From Podocnemis expansa (Eukaryota; Chordata; Testudines; Podocnemididae): 64,000 nt of DNA. This document shows positions 45,181 through 57,937 of this stretch, one piece after another. The position numbers and the translations under genes were made by a program. Position 1 is the stretch's first letter. Each line of letters begins with the position of its first letter. The notes under the pieces are model-generated. The model made no database searches, had not been told where the DNA came from, and saw only the letters and a program-made list of their open reading frames with translations. The stretch lies in assembly GCA_007922195.1 (NCBI GenBank), contig ML681963.1, positions 139,688,568 to 139,752,567 of the forward strand. The letters are read 5' to 3'.

Positions 45181-46651
45181 GTAATACAATACTTTTGTGA
45201 GAAGTATATCATTATGTACCCAAATAATTCAGTGAACATAGTATTTAAAACCTGTAGAGATGGTATGCATTAGGGCCATAGACAACAGCTAATTAACCTT
45301 CTTCAGCAGAGTGAGGATTCAGCCATTGTTTATTTCAGAGAAAGAATGTCTTCACGTTATCTTCCAATATGAAGTATTGAAATAATGTTCTTTCTATCCT
45401 GACAAGGAGCTGATGAATGAAACTTAATACACTAAGTCCAGACCTTGGAGTCCAGAGGCTGGGTGGGAGTAGTGGCATGGGAATGGGAGCAGCAACCCAG
45501 GTGAGGCATCGGATGGAAAGTGTTGCAATGGGCGTGGAGGTGCTGGGGTGGTGGTGGATTCTAGGAGAATAATGGTTACAAGATTCTGGCCCTAATAAAG
45601 TCAATGTAGTTGGGATTGCACCCTGAGTGTGCCTGTGTTAAGATCACTTTTGGAGCTTTCTGCATCCTCCCTTGTCTTTAGTAAACTCCTTGTGACCCAG
45701 TCCCCTTTAGTATCTTTTGAGGTTGACCTTAAACCCTTCCCATTCAGAACACCCACACGATCTTCTGTTTTCTGGTCTTTTCAGCTAAATCTACTGTTGT
45801 TTGGTGGAGCCCTTTGAAATGAACTCTGGAATATTCCAGTGCAGTCAGGCTTATGTTTGGTGAAGACTTGGGTTGCAGATAGTTCCACACTGCTAGTGGT
45901 GCATTCCTAATCTCTCTTCCCCCTGCCTCTCCTTCCCCTGCCTCCCCAACAGTCTGGCCTTTTGTTACCTTCAAGAAAAGCAGTGAAACAGGATTGCTCA
46001 ATTAACATATATGTACCTTGGCAGGGCACCAAGCAGAATCACTGGCTCCACCCTGCTTTTCCTTCCCTGTAGCCATATAGCCACCCCCCCTCCCTCTTTT
46101 ACATACCATTCCTCCTCCCTATCTAGACTAATCTTCATCAGTCACTGCCTCAACACTCTCCTGATCTGACATGCTCGGAGTTTCAGTACAATTCCTACGG
46201 CAGGTTGTGTCATGTCTTCTCATGCTGGCTGCTTTAAATGGATCCAGGCCCCTGTAAAGTGCTGCCTTGAGCAATGCTCCTCTCTCTCTTTCTTAGTAAT
46301 TTAGGGTGTTTTTCCTTATTGCTTGGCATGTTAGCCTCCTTACTATCAGGAGCTGGCACTTTCCGTTTGCTTTGAAGGATTGGCTAAAATGAAGCACAGA
46401 GTGAAAACCAGCCAGCATGTTGCAGCTTGTGCCACTTCAGCTTGCAGCCTTGTGATTTAGACATTCAGGGATGCAGTTGGGTTATTTCTGGAACGTCAAA
46501 TGAGTTTCACTTGTTACAAAACAAAAAGGCACAATCGATACCAAGTTTACAGTCAGGACTGCTTGGTCTTTTATAGAAAATGCCTCTATTTCTCTTGTCT
46601 ATCTGCCCACCGCTCCTGTGCTGCAGGAAGTACAGTTATCTTTCTTAGGTT
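45181..46651. other. Unique-like non-coding DNA
   Basis: Nothing recognised. Confidence 0.5.
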
Positions 46652-46813
46652 CCACAGGGGCAGCCGTGTTAGTCTCGTCCAGCATAAAAAGCAAGGAGTC
46701 CTGTGGCACTTTTAAAGACTAACAGATTTATTTATTTAATGAGCTTCTGTGGGAGAAAATCCCACTTCATCAGATGCTTTGAAAATGGGGGAACTTACAG
46801 AACGGGATGAATC
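46652..46813 (-). repeat. HCR repeat family, copy 7
   Basis: A complete minus unit: CAGGGGCAGCCGTGTTAGTC, GCAAGGAGTCCTGTGGCAC, GACTAACAGATTTATTTATT, AAATCCCACTTCATCAGATG and GGGGGAACTTACAGAACGGG. The stem-loop and CTGATGA are kept, but the GAAA side is altered (AGAA). Confidence 0.85.
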
Positions 46814-48415
46814 TGAACAAGCTCTTTTCAGTAGAGGACATGGTAGAACCTCTGAAAAGAAAAGACGTGTGTTTCAGTCTTTCCTCCATTATGTTGCTCC
46901 TGTTCTGCTCTAGCTTGTGGTCTTTCTCCTGCTCTCTCCCATCCATCTCTATATCTGTGGAACTCTTTTCTTGTCCTTCTTAATCATGTCAATCTGTCTC
47001 TCCCCAGCCCCCTGTGTCTACATACCCCTACTCCCTGCCTGTTCATTTCAGGTGGCTGTGGTATTGCATCTTTTTATGCATACCTCCTGATACGTGAATC
47101 TGTGATACTCTTTTCATACTGTTCAGAGCATTTTAAGAAGCACCTCTCTTTGGCAGCAAAAGTCTTTCAGAGTAGCCTTCTCCTACCATGTAAATCCAGT
47201 CAGATTATATATTGCTGATGGACACAAACAACGTAGTCGGTTAAATAAGGTGACAGGATGGTGGCACTGCCAGTAGCTGAGCCTGTTTTAGATATAGCAA
47301 GTTGAAGAAATGCCTGTAAATAATCTCAGACATCAGCTGGCTTTCAGTAACCCTCCTGCTTTGGAGAGTTAGGAGGCATATTTCTCCACGGGGACTCAGT
47401 CACAGCATAGAAGAAGGATTCCCTGCCACTGGACATTAATCAGAACACTCCATGAGGCCAGTTGTTAGAGTGCCCAGAAGAACTGCATGATGCACAACTA
47501 GCCTGACCTATTCTCTGCTTCTTCTGGATGATCAGTTAATATGCAAATTAAATATATCTCCTCTGTATTTGTATTCCATGCTCACATGCAGCTTCACTTC
47601 ACAGAGCAAATTGTAGGTCTAGCTACTGTTTAGTGTGACAAACTACAGCTCGCATTCATTGTGGATAGTGTAATGCAGTCATATGATCTGATATTCCAGT
47701 TATTTTGAATAACAACATATATTTGCATAGTACTTCCACGCTAAGGAACTTGGGTGGACTCAAAGGACAATACAGGGGGAACAGTCACTTCCTCACAGAC
47801 ATACCATTATCTGTGCCTAGTGGGGAGTGGCAGGCTCTATGGTGGGAGGGGACATCTGGTCCAGGGATAATAGGGCCATTTCTTTAATGAAATTTGCTGA
47901 GGGATGTTTAGGGCCAAATTAAAAAAACAAAACAAACGAGCCTCTAGATTTGCATGTGCATTATTTTTTACTGCATGCACTTACCATCTTTCAATGGTCA
48001 TGTTGAGTAGTGAGTAGCGTTGTGAGGGTGATGGAGGTTTTCAAAATGTGGCTTTATTTACAAACAGGAATGAAAAGCTGAAAATTTTCAAAATTTTCCA
48101 CAAAGGAAATTTAAAAAAAACAAAACAAAGCAAAACAAAACCCAAACAATTTGAGTGTTATTCAAAATGTTTCACTTCACTTATGATTTTTTTTTATAAT
48201 TTTGTATTAGCTTGTAACATATACTATACTATAAAATTAAAACACTAAGAAGTCACTCCAAAACAAAAAATCGAAATGCTTTGAGCTAAAAATATCTAAA
48301 TGGGATATTCTGACAGAATATGGTTCCATCAAAGTTTCTCCAACCTGCTCTAGTAGTGAGGTGGCCCTACCCTGGAAAATGCCATCTGCATGAATGCATG
48401 CTGACTAACAAGATA
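46814..48415. other. Unique-like non-coding DNA
   Basis: Nothing recognised. An A-rich AAACAAAAC stretch lies near 48,110-48,145 just outside core repeats. Confidence 0.5.
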
Positions 48416-48684
48416 CAAAGGTGTAGCCATGTTAGTCTAGTTCAGTAAAACAAACAAGGAGTTGTGTGGCAGCTGAAGACTAACAAATTTATTTATTGCA
48501 TGAGCTTTCATGGGAGAAAATCACACTTTGTCAGACACTTTGAAGATAAGGGAAATTACAGAATGGAGGGAAATAACTCTTCAAAGCGTCCGAGGAAGTG
48601 GGATTTTCTCCCACAAAAGCTCATGCAATAAGTAAATTTGTTAGTCTTTAGGTGCCACAGAACTCTTTGTTTGTTTTGCTGGCT
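48416..48684. repeat. HCR repeat family, copy 8 (head-to-head)
   Basis: A minus unit (GTGTAGCCATGTTAGTCTAG, CAAGGAGTTGTGTGGCAG, CTTTCATGGGAGAAAATCAC) is followed by a plus unit (CTTCAAAGCGTCCGAGGAAG, TGGGATTTTCTCCCACAAAA, GTTAGTCTTTAGGTGCCAC). The core residues are mutated in both arms. Confidence 0.85.
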
Positions 48685-49384
48685 TACAATATCAGGGTAA
48701 ATTCGACAGTGAAAATGTAGAGGCTAGAGTATGGCCTCTGAAAACTTGGACCTCAGATGACAGGAAACTCTTAGTTCTGGAGATTTCATCTCAAAGTGAG
48801 AGGAACTGTTGGGTGGGATCCCAGGGAGGAAAACAGAGACCAGTTCCTTCTGGTGAACTCTGGCATTAATTCCTCCTTTCTCTTCCATCACTTATGATTT
48901 TATTTAACAATAAATGAGGAACAAGGAAGTTCCTAATCCACTCACCTGAAAATGCTGGGATAAAAAGCAGGAACTTTAGCAAAATCAGTTGTCTTTCCTC
49001 TACAGAAAGGCCTCCTTTCTCCCAAACTGCAAAACCTGCCTCAGCCAACCACAAAAAAAGACCAGCAGAAGTCAGTTGCTTCACACAGTTGATCTAACAA
49101 AGGCAAAGCAGAACTATACTTGTTATAGGCCCAGTTCTATGATTTTTAATCACTTTAACTAGTACCTTTTGCTTGCCAAGCAATCCCAGAGTGTGTCATC
49201 GCTCACAGGAATGGCTCTACATTTAGGGATCCGTTGTGGTGACCTATTAGAATCTGAGCTGTCCAGTAAGGGGGGTAGATTTTCTCAAAAGTCGTGTTTT
49301 ATTGGAAGTAGCCAGGTTAATGAACAGAACAATTTATTCCTACTTTTTTGTTGAACAATGAAAGGAATACAGTTATATTATACA
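48685..49384. other. Unique-like non-coding DNA
   Basis: Nothing recognised. Confidence 0.5.
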
Positions 49385-49597
49385 TAGAGTTGTGTGGCAC
49401 ATTAAGACAAACAGATTTATTTTTAGCAAGAGCATTCGTGGGAGAAAAACCCACTTCATCAGATGCTTCAAAGAATCTGATGAAGTGGGATTTTCTCCCA
49501 TGAAAGGTCATGCGAAAAATAAATCTGTTAGTCTTAAAGTGCCACACGACTCCTTGTTTTTTTTCCTAGACTAGACTAACACGGCTATCCCTTTGGA
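49385..49597. repeat. HCR repeat family, copy 9 (long near-palindrome)
   Basis: Two units lie directly head to head with almost no spacer, meeting near 49,473. The left arm has GAGTTGTGTGGCAC and CCCACTTCATCAGATGC. The right arm has ATCTGATGAAGTGGG and GTGCCACACGACTC. The right-arm core is intact: CTGATGA at 49,477-49,483, a stem-loop, and GAAA at 49,502-49,505. The similar short peptides read from both strands are a by-product of this palindrome. Confidence 0.88.
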
Positions 49598-49667
49598 AAT
49601 ATCATACATAGACAACTGTAGTAAATGCACAATAGAGAGAGGTCAAATGGAAAGGGACGCGAGCCTT

Positions 49668-49745
49668 AGGTGAAATCCTGGCCCCACTGAAGCCAATGGC
49701 AAAATGCCTACAGATTTCAATGAAGTCAGGATTTCACCCAAACTC
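49668..49745. repeat. Short inverted repeat (GGTGAAATCCTGG type)
   Basis: Arms GGTGAAATCCTGGCCCC and AGTCAGGATTTCACCC flank CACTGAAGCCAATGG. This kind of palindromic remnant is common in reptile genomes. Its parent family is not identified. Confidence 0.55.
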
Positions 49746-51640
49746 TTACAGTTGCACCTATCTCCTCTAATGGGCAGGTACAGCTGAAGTAGTAGTCAGT
49801 AAGAAGAAGACGGGTGAAGGAGAAACACAGGCAAATATCCCTTACATTTTAAGATTCTTGCTTAATGAGCACATTTACTCGGCTCCGCAATTGTGCCATA
49901 TCACTCAGTAATCTTATCAGGCTTGGCCTGCCTTTGCCACCTGCAATCAGAGATATCAGGCAGGTCATAAACCAGTTTGTTTTAAGTTCCTCTGCACTAA
50001 AGAGGAGAACAAATTTCAAAGTGAACTTATTGTTTTATTTTTGTCATAAAAGAAGAATAAAACATGACCGGCTCCTTTATGATTCAGTGATTGTGCACGT
50101 TTCCTGTTGGTAAGCAGTGGTGCCCTGCTCTATGCTGCAAAGGCTGAAGCAGTAGCACTGCTTTGGGCATGTGTCAAGTGACTTCTGAGAAACCGATGTG
50201 TCCATGCAGCCTCTTGGGAGGAATTCCCCTTGCTTTCATTTCCTCCTGAGAAAGTGAAATGGCTTTTCCTCTTTGTACATATGCTGACAAAGCTCTGAAG
50301 TATTTACAAAGAACCACAGCGACTGCTAGAAAAAGCAAGCACTAGGTATATGCTGTAGCAATTGCTTCGTCGGTGTTTTATATTCTATATGTTGGCTAAC
50401 TGTCCTCTGTTCTACTTCATACAAAATTAGCAACTGGTTCTGAGACCTGGAGTGAATTGCACCTATGCCACAAATGGTTTCAGAGGACATTCAGACACTG
50501 CCCGCAGTGCACATCTAAAAATCCCAATGAATAACCATGCCTTATTACATACCGCTAATTTTTAAATTGGTTTAGTTTTCATTATTTTAGAAAAAGATGA
50601 GTCACGTTTTCTTTAAAAAGCTACTAACATATTGTGGTATAGTCTGTATTCTAAAGTAACCTCAGCCAATTCTATAATATTTTGCATAGATATAGAGTAG
50701 GTTCTTAAAGAGCCTTTGTACTAATCTCTTTTTTGGTGGGTATATTTGTTTTTTTTAATGCTGGATGCTGGAAGTGACTCAAAAAGTCTGGCATATTATA
50801 AGTCTCCAGGGAGATGGACTATTGGGTAGAGCACAGGTGACATGCTCAGAGTTGTACAATATGTGCAATTTATCACATGGTTCTACTATTTAACCCATGC
50901 CTATCACTCCCACATATCCATGTGTACAAGTGCATATTTACACACACACACACAATTAACAGAATAATATAGATGGTTTTATTATGATTCACAAAAAAAA
51001 CAACTTTGCTCCATGTGGCATAAAATCTGTAACCTTATCTTTCAAGTTCTACCCTTCCCTGCCATGCCAAATACCAAACTATGCCTCTTAGGACTAGGTT
51101 GGATATCCCCCCATTTTGTTCCTGTTGAGGAAACTATCATTATCAGGAATCACCTTCTTTCAAAAAACTCTCCTTTGCCAATCAAAAGGATAAAATGATC
51201 TTCCCTTTTAAAGGTGAAGGAAGTGGAAGACTGTCCCATCTGTGCCTAAGATTGTCCTTGCAAGGAACAGGAATCTGGAGGAATTATTTCTGTCTAAGGA
51301 GGCACTATAAGACCTATCTGTGGCCAAACTAAAATCCAGGATCTGGATTGGAGCATTGTGATTGGTTATCTATTTCTTTAATAGGCTGAACCTAATACCT
51401 GTGAAAATGCAGGGGGAGAATGGTCACTGAGACAGTCTGCAGAGATTCAGCATTTCCAAAATAAGGTAACTCAACAGGTCTGTCCAAGATAACAGTGGTT
51501 AAGATCAGAGCTTCATTCTGTTTTTATCCATCCATTCTAGGAGATCTAGTGCAGGCAGCAGCACGTGCGTATGCATGCAGGTCTAATCCATATAGTGTTC
51601 TCAGCTAGTGTTCCATGGAACACTGGTGCTCCTCAGACAC
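49746..51640. other. Unique-like non-coding DNA
   Basis: No gene could be supported. A short (AC)n lies at about 50,940-50,954. Confidence 0.5.
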
Positions 51641-51812
51641 GATCCCATGTCTTACACTCCCCTGCATTTATTTTCATCCCATTCTGTAAGTTCCCCCCTT
51701 CAAAGTGTCTGACGAAGTGGGATTTTCTCCAACGAAAGCTTATGCAATAAATAAATTTGTTAGTCTTTCAGTGCCACAAGACTCCTTGCATTTTTTGCTT
51801 TTCTAGACTCAG
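51641..51812 (+). repeat. HCR repeat family, copy 10 (core intact)
   Basis: A plus unit: GATCCCATGTCTTACACTCC, CATCCCATTCTGTAAGTTCC, then the core with CTGACGA at 51,709-51,715 and GAAA at 51,734-51,737 (the stem pair is slightly imperfect, CTCCAAC). It ends with AATAAATTTGTTAGTC and GTGCCACAAGACTCCTTGC. Confidence 0.85.
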
Positions 51813-51981
51813 CAGCCCATTTGGAACTTTGCAGATGTTCTGTAACCCACCCAAATGCCTCCCTGTTGAGGGGCTGAGTAGGGAAGGGGAAGGAGCAATT
51901 TAATGCCTCTGTCACAGCAAAGCTTTCAGGAATCCATTGGTAAATGCTGATGCACATCGGGAAGCTTTGCTGCAACTGGGG

Positions 51982-52150
51982 CTTCTTCGAGTGCTGCTCG
52001 GATGCATTCAGTAATAGGTGTCGCCATGCCGGAGTGCCGGATTGCTTGGAAAAACTTGTCCTAGCCTGTCAGAAGAGGGGAGGCGGCCACAGCCCCTCGC
52101 ACCACCCGTGGCTATATATACGGCTGCCTCCCCACCCCCTCCTCAGTTTC
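51982..52150 (+). repeat. DIRS copy A: left inverted terminal repeat
   Basis: Starts CTTCTTCGAGTGCTGCTCGG and includes CAGTAATAGGTGTCGCCATG and a GTGGCTATATATACGGC TATA-like segment before TCCTCAGTTTC. The inverse is at 58,081-58,250. Confidence 0.88.
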
Positions 52151-52310
52151 ATTTCTTCCGCCTTGCGCATAGGATCTGGAACGTCCGTTTCTTGCCAATC
52201 GCAAGCAGCCTGTCTCTTCGCCTTGGATTCACTGTCCAGCAGGGCACATCTTGTTGTGGATTTAATTCCACTGCGAGAGCCCAACACCGGAGTGGAACAT
52301 CGCATCGACA

Positions 52311-54193
52311 ATGCTGGGGTTTAAACCCTGTCCCAAGTGTGGTAAGGCCTTCCCCCCAGGACGACCCCCATGGGAAGTGCCTCAGGTGCCTGGGCAAAGA
52401 CCACATAGTCTTGGTATGTTCCATTTGTCTCTCCTTTAAAACACGAACAATTAAGGAGAGGGAACAGCGACGCTGCGTCCTAGCCTCGGGGGAAGCTTGG
52501 CACCCTTCACCTGAGGCCTCGGGTGAGAGCCCGGCACCGAGACCCAGCTCGGCGCCAGAGCCTACGCGGCACCGTGCCACTGGTGGCTGCCACCACTGCA
52601 CCACCTCAGTGCCGACTCCGGCACTACAGCACCTACCTGGTGCCTCAGCACCAATCGAGGTTGCCCTCAGCCAGCCCTGCACCATTGGTGCTGGGCTCGC
52701 CTCAGCACTGTGCTATATCATTTCCGGTGCCGACGGCACGGTATAGCCCGGCCTCACTGATGCCGAAATCATCTTGGCACCAACTGACTCCACCCTCTGA
52801 ACCACAGAGTCCGGTACTGAGGGAATGGGAACCCTCCTGCCCGAGTGGTCCTCCCTCCCCTAGTGAGGACTTGCCCATGACTCACGCAGAGTCGCTTCTC
52901 GTCCCGTCCGCCCCGGAAGTGGTGGAGGCAGCATGAGCCCTGCTTCTCCTTCCGACTCCACTTGCCCCAATCCCAATCAGAAGGGGCAAACCAGCCTTCA
53001 TTTCAAAAGTCTGGGTTCATCCGGGATGCTCACCTTCGCTGTCCAGCCCCCCTCCGTCTTCCACCCCAGCGGGGACTGACATCACTCCATCAACTGCACC
53101 GGGCCGGGAATCCAGATCCCCATCCCCTGCCTCCAGCCCGGAACAGGGACCTTCTAGGGGCACCAAACAGCCCCAGTGCCACACATCGGCTCTGTCACCC
53201 TTCCAATTTTGGCCACAAGAGTGGTCCCCTGAGGGCACTCCCCCACACTCCGTGGCAGACCCTCGGTGCCACACTGTCCCCGGCACCGGAGTACTTTATG
53301 GGCAGCCTCTCGACGCACTTTGATCTGCTGAGCCGGGCCATGGCCCACTTAGGTATGGAGGTGCAGCCCCTGAACCTCCCTCCCAATACCCTGTTTGGAC
53401 TGGCATTTGCCTCCACGGTGCCTTTAGCAATCCCACCCCACCTGAGCGTGTGGGACCTTGCACACTCCTGGTGGCAGAGTCCAAGCTCAGTCACTCTGGT
53501 TTCAGATACAGCGAGCATGAAATATCGGGTATCTGAATCGGACTACCCCTCGCTCACTGGCCACCCAGTCCCCCCCAGGGACATGATCCAGATGGCAATG
53601 GGGGTTGGAGAACCCCCCAGGAACCCCCTCCCTCCCTCCAGGGAGACCAGAGAACTGGATTTGTTAGGCTGCAAGCTGTATTCCTCATCGGCCTTTCAAC
53701 TGAGGGTGCCAGACAACCAGGCTATAACCAGTAGGATGTCTGGGAGTCCCTAGGGAGATTTAGCAATGTGCTCCCGCCCAAGGCCAGGGATGAGTATGAT
53801 GCCTTCTTGGAGGAAGGCAACATAATCTCTCAAGACCTCCTTCTTTCAGCCCGCGATGCAGTGTACGCTGCAGCTCGCACCATGGCCTCGGCAGTTACCC
53901 TCTGCAGGGTAGCATGGCTCGGGGAGGCTAGAGCACCTCCTACTGCTCAGCAGGTAGTCCTTGACCTGCCCTTTGAGGAGAACGTCCTGTGTCCCCTGGA
54001 AACCCTCTCCGTGGTGGGTACGGCCCGGGATCCTTGGGGAGAGGCCAAGTATTTCGGCCGCCTCCTTCCCGGACCCCCCCCCCACCTTAGCTTCCCAGTT
54101 CCCCGGGCGGGACAACCTTCTTTTTCCTTTCCACCTGACTCACGGCGGAAAGAGGGCCTTTGGTCACCCCTCCCCAGGGAGGTGCCCCTCTGA
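52311..54193 (+). pseudogene. DIRS copy A: gag-like protein, frameshifted
   Basis: The ATG at 52,311 begins MLGFKPCPKCGKAFPP. An extra C in the C-run near 52,355 shifts the frame, so the Cys/His motif is read only partly. Later segments in other frames align in order with copy B: a Pro/Ser-rich linker, HFDLLSRAMAHLGMEVQPL, HLSVWDLAHSWWQ, RELDLLGCKLYSSSAFQLR, and after a 14-nt deletion near 53,732 YDAFLEEGNIISQDLLLSAR, VTLCRVAWLGEARAPP and LDLPFEENVLCP. The C-terminal part is the LAP2alpha-like domain. This copy is clearly inactive. The CR1 insertion lies just downstream of the readable gag. Confidence 0.85.
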
Positions 54194-54283
54194 CCACTAC
54201 CCTCTTTACCCTTGGGGTGCAGGGGGACCCGAGGTGTCATTGTCACAGACAGACACCCCCCTTCCTCCATAGAGAAGATAGGT

Positions 54284-55530
54284 CATAGAATCATAGAATC
54301 ATAGGGTTGGAAGGGACCCCACGAGGTCATCTAGTCCAACCCCCTGCCAAAAAAAGCAGGACCACTCCCATTAGATCATCCCAGTCAGTGTTTTGTCCAG
54401 CTGGGACTTGAACACCTCCAGAGATGGAGATTCCACCACCTCCCTAGGCAGCTTATTCCAATGCTTCACCACTCGCCTAGTAAGGAAGTTTTTCCTAATA
54501 TCCAGCCTGGACCGCCCCAGCTGTAACTTGAAACCATTGCTTCTCGTTCTGCCCTCTGTTACTACCGAGAACAGTCGAGCTCCCTCCTCCTTGGAGCAAC
54601 CCTTCAAGTAGTTGAAGGTTGCTATCAAATCCCCCCTCAGTCTTCTCTTCTGCAGGCTAAATAAGCCTAGTTCCTTCAGTCTTTCTTCACAGGGCTTGTG
54701 CTCCAGCCCTTTGATCATTTTGGTTGCCCTCCTCTGGACTCTCTCTAATTTGTCCATGTCCTTTTTGTAGTGGGGAGCCCAAAATTGGACACAGTATTCC
54801 AGATGTGGCCTCACTAGTGCAGAATAGAGGGGAATGATCACATCCCTTGATCTGCTGGTAACACTTCTTCTGATGCAGCCCAGTATGCCATTGGCCTTTT
54901 TGGCAACAAGAGCACACTGCTGACTCATGTCCAGCTTCCCATCCACCATGACTCCCAGGTCCTTTTCTCCAGTGCTGCTATTTAGCTGATCACTCCCCAG
55001 CCTGTAGCAGTACATGGGGTTTTTTTCGTCCAAAGTGCAGGATTTTACACTTATCCTTGTTGAACCTCATGAGATTCCTCTTGGCCCACTGCTCCAATTT
55101 GTCTAGGTCTCCCTGAATCCTGTCCCTGCCCTCTAGGGTGTCTACCGTTCCCCCCAGTTTGGTATCATCTGCAAACTTACTAAGTGTGCAATCTATCCCA
55201 TCATCCAGATCATTAATGAAAACATTGAACAGAACTGGCCCCAGGACCGACCCCTGGGGCACACCACTTGTTACTGCCTGCCAACTTGACATGGAGCCAT
55301 TGATTCCTACACGCTGAAACCATTGTTCTAGCCAGTTTTCTATCCACCTTACAGTCCACGCATCTAACCCATACTTCCTTAATTTGCCAATGAGAATGCT
55401 GTGGGAAACCGTATCAAAAGCCTTGCTAAAGTCAAGGTATATCACATCAACGGCTCTTCCCGCATCCACAAATCCAGTCATCTCATCATAGAAGGTGATG
55501 AGGTTGGTCAGGCATGATTTACCCTTCTGA
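54284..55530 (-). mobile_element. CR1-type LINE, 5'-truncated, minus strand
   Basis: The 3' end, at the left, is GGTTCCTT-type CR1 sequence with repeated ATTCTATGA units (visible as TCATAGAATCATAGAATCAT on the plus strand at 54,283-54,302). The 5' side is cut off near 55,530, inside the reverse transcriptase. Copy B has continuous DIRS sequence at the corresponding place, so the insertion postdates this DIRS copy. The divergence of the reading frame is low, suggesting a fairly recent insertion. Confidence 0.92.
54371..55530 (-). pseudogene. CR1 ORF2 fragment: reverse transcriptase
   Basis: On the minus strand the first frame has [40 protein letters not shown] and the catalytic FADDTKLGG (about 55,161-55,176 on the plus-strand coordinates). 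A frameshift in the T-run at 55,020-55,027 leads to the second frame with [48 protein letters not shown] and the typical C-terminus [20 protein letters not shown]. The endonuclease and the N-terminal reverse transcriptase are missing through 5' truncation. Confidence 0.94.
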
Positions 55531-57937
55531 TGAGAACCATCCCGATCCTTCCCCGTTCTCTCCCTCCCTCGACTGCGGGACCAACAATTCGATCGGGACG
55601 CCGGGAGCTGACAGTGTATGACGCCCACCTATGGTGCCGGTATCCCAATACTGTAGCCACCACCAACCTCCCCCACTCACCCCTCACTCCTTAAGCAGCA
55701 ACTTCCCTGAGGACGAAAGCCATCCCTCTCCTATTCCTAACAACCCTCCTTCCCAAATACTCCCCACTGCGGTCCCCACCCTACCTCCTCGTTGAGGGAT
55801 GGAGACGCATGTCATTGTGGCACAGCTATGGCAGGGCTCCGAGACGCGCACATCCGAAGACTACTCGCAACAGGACTGTGCCTGTGGCCATGACGTGTGT
55901 CCCAGGTAGGCCCCTCGTTCCAGATTAGGAGAAGTGGAGGGGATGTCCCTGGTCACACCACCGTCTTCCGCGCTGTGACCCAACCCCGCCCCCCATCCCT
56001 TTTGAGAACACTTTCCTCTGTGCACTAAGGGAACACATCTGTGTAGTAATTCAGCTACCTGGATAGCTACTTCATCGGGAAGGGACCTCTCAGCGGGTGT
56101 TACCCCTGCATGGGCCCTAGGTATGGCCCACTCCCCTTCCCACCTTCGTACAGTTCCTTGTCTCTGTCCTATGGTCATGTAGTGGGAACCAGGGGCCACC
56201 TCGGGAGCCCTCACCTTGGTCTACCGCCTCTGAGGTAGCCCACGCTTCTCTGACCTCACCAAAGTACGGCTGGGGTCAACCGTTTTAACCTCTGAAAGGG
56301 AATACCTTGCTGTGTATCATAGGTTGGGAAATAGTGAAAGGCTTATCCCTTAGAGTACTCTTCCATGTGGCTCCCACCTCGGTATCCACTGCCCCCTGGA
56401 CAGTTGTCTACGACAGACAGAAAGTTCCCTGCTTTCAGGGCACTGGCATCATCCCTTAAGACCCATGGTCTTATTCCTTGGCACAGACCCTCCCCTTTTC
56501 CGCCCTGTCCCCCCCACCCCCTGCGGGACCATCCCACTACGCCGCACATAGCCCCTTGGTGCTACAGTGTTTCTCCCCATGCACACTGGTGACTCCTGGC
56601 AGTTCTGCAGCTCCCCCTTTTCCCTTCTTAAGGATCTGTTTTCACCCACTGCCGTTACGATGGCGCGACACACAGAGAACCCAGTCTATGCAACATGTAA
56701 CAGTTTGGGGCTCTACCCCCTTTATTCTCCCTTTGGCTCTTCCTGGGGAGAAAACTTCGTTGAGTTCTCTGATCTTGAGGTGGCCTTCGGACGTGGCAGC
56801 TGCCACCTTGTTACGGCCCATTCTCTAGCCTAAGAAGGGCCCTTCCTTGGCAGCGGAGTTCTTCAGTATCCATGTATTGAAGAGTTTTCTGCCCTGGCAG
56901 CCCTGGCATGGCAAAGTGGTAGCGTTGCCCCTCAGGAATACACCGTAGGTACCAAGTCTGCGGTCTTCCACGGCCCTCCTTCAATTTCTTGGTCGCCAAG
57001 GGGTTGTCTAGACGGTAGTAGAGTTCCCTGCCATCCTTTTTCCTTCCCCTCACACTTAGTGAGAGCTTTGAGGGGCTAAACCCTGCAAGCTTAGACCAAC
57101 GGGGCCCCTACTTTACATTCTAGATCCCTGTGGCCCTTAGTAGGCCATTTTTGCCAATATTGCCTCAGGCCACCATGCAGTCAACACATTTCAGGGGCCT
57201 GTCTCCTGCGAGAGCGGTTGTGGTACCAGCTTAGCTGAAATCTACACTCCTGTGCTACCAGGTCATGAAGCAGCATGCCGTAGGCCCGTCATGCTTGGCT
57301 CAACTCTATACATCACAGCTACTGTCCCATGGTCTCCTCAGTCGCCTTCGAGCTCACCTCGCAATCTTGTACCCTTTCCTCTCCTTAATCAGATGGCTTG
57401 CTTGGCCACATCCTAGATAAGGGGCTTTGCCATCCCCTTACTTCTCCTTGCATACTCAGTGGTTGCCAGATCAGTCCATGACTACGTGGCTCCTGCAAAA
57501 GTCTTCGGGTGCTCTATGCCCGCCCTTTCTTCATTCTCACGCGCAACATGGCCATATGGCTAGTCTCATTGGCCAGTTTTCAGTGTTCTCCTTCGACGCC
57601 ACATGACATGGCCTAGGCCAGACATTGTAGTCTTCGATTACATTCCATGTTTTTCCTCCTAGGCAGGGCACCCGTGTAACTTGTTTTCTTAGGTTGCGCC
57701 CTTTTTCTTCAGCTCTGGAGACTTTGCTGACCTGCGTATGCACTCTGCCTTGGTGGGTTCGGTTTTGCCCTGTTCTGGTTGACCCTCAGCCCTTTTCTCT
57801 TCTAGGCTGCCAAGGCCCATTCGCCTCTTGTCTTCGGCAAATGCCTTGCTGCAGGTCCCCTATCTTACGGGGCTTGTTGCTGTGCTGTAGGTGGAAGTAC
57901 CAACTCCACCCGCCGTCCTTTCAGCATGGCTAGTAGT
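55531..57937 (+). other. DIRS copy A: 3' non-coding segment
   Basis: About 2.4 kb with recognisable similarity to the same segment of copy B (for example the TTGGGGAGAAAACTTCGTTG-type stretch and the blocks around 57,440-57,900 against 63,000-63,480). No frame longer than about 120 codons is present, and no reverse transcriptase, RNase H, methylase or recombinase motif is visible. Confidence 0.7.

Noticed and set aside
49392..49574. Similar 60-76 codon frames on both strands
   Set aside because: A by-product of the inverted repeat at 49,385-49,597, not a gene.
52149..52685. 178-codon minus-strand frame in DIRS copy A
   Set aside because: Antisense shadow of the gag-like region, with no independent domain.
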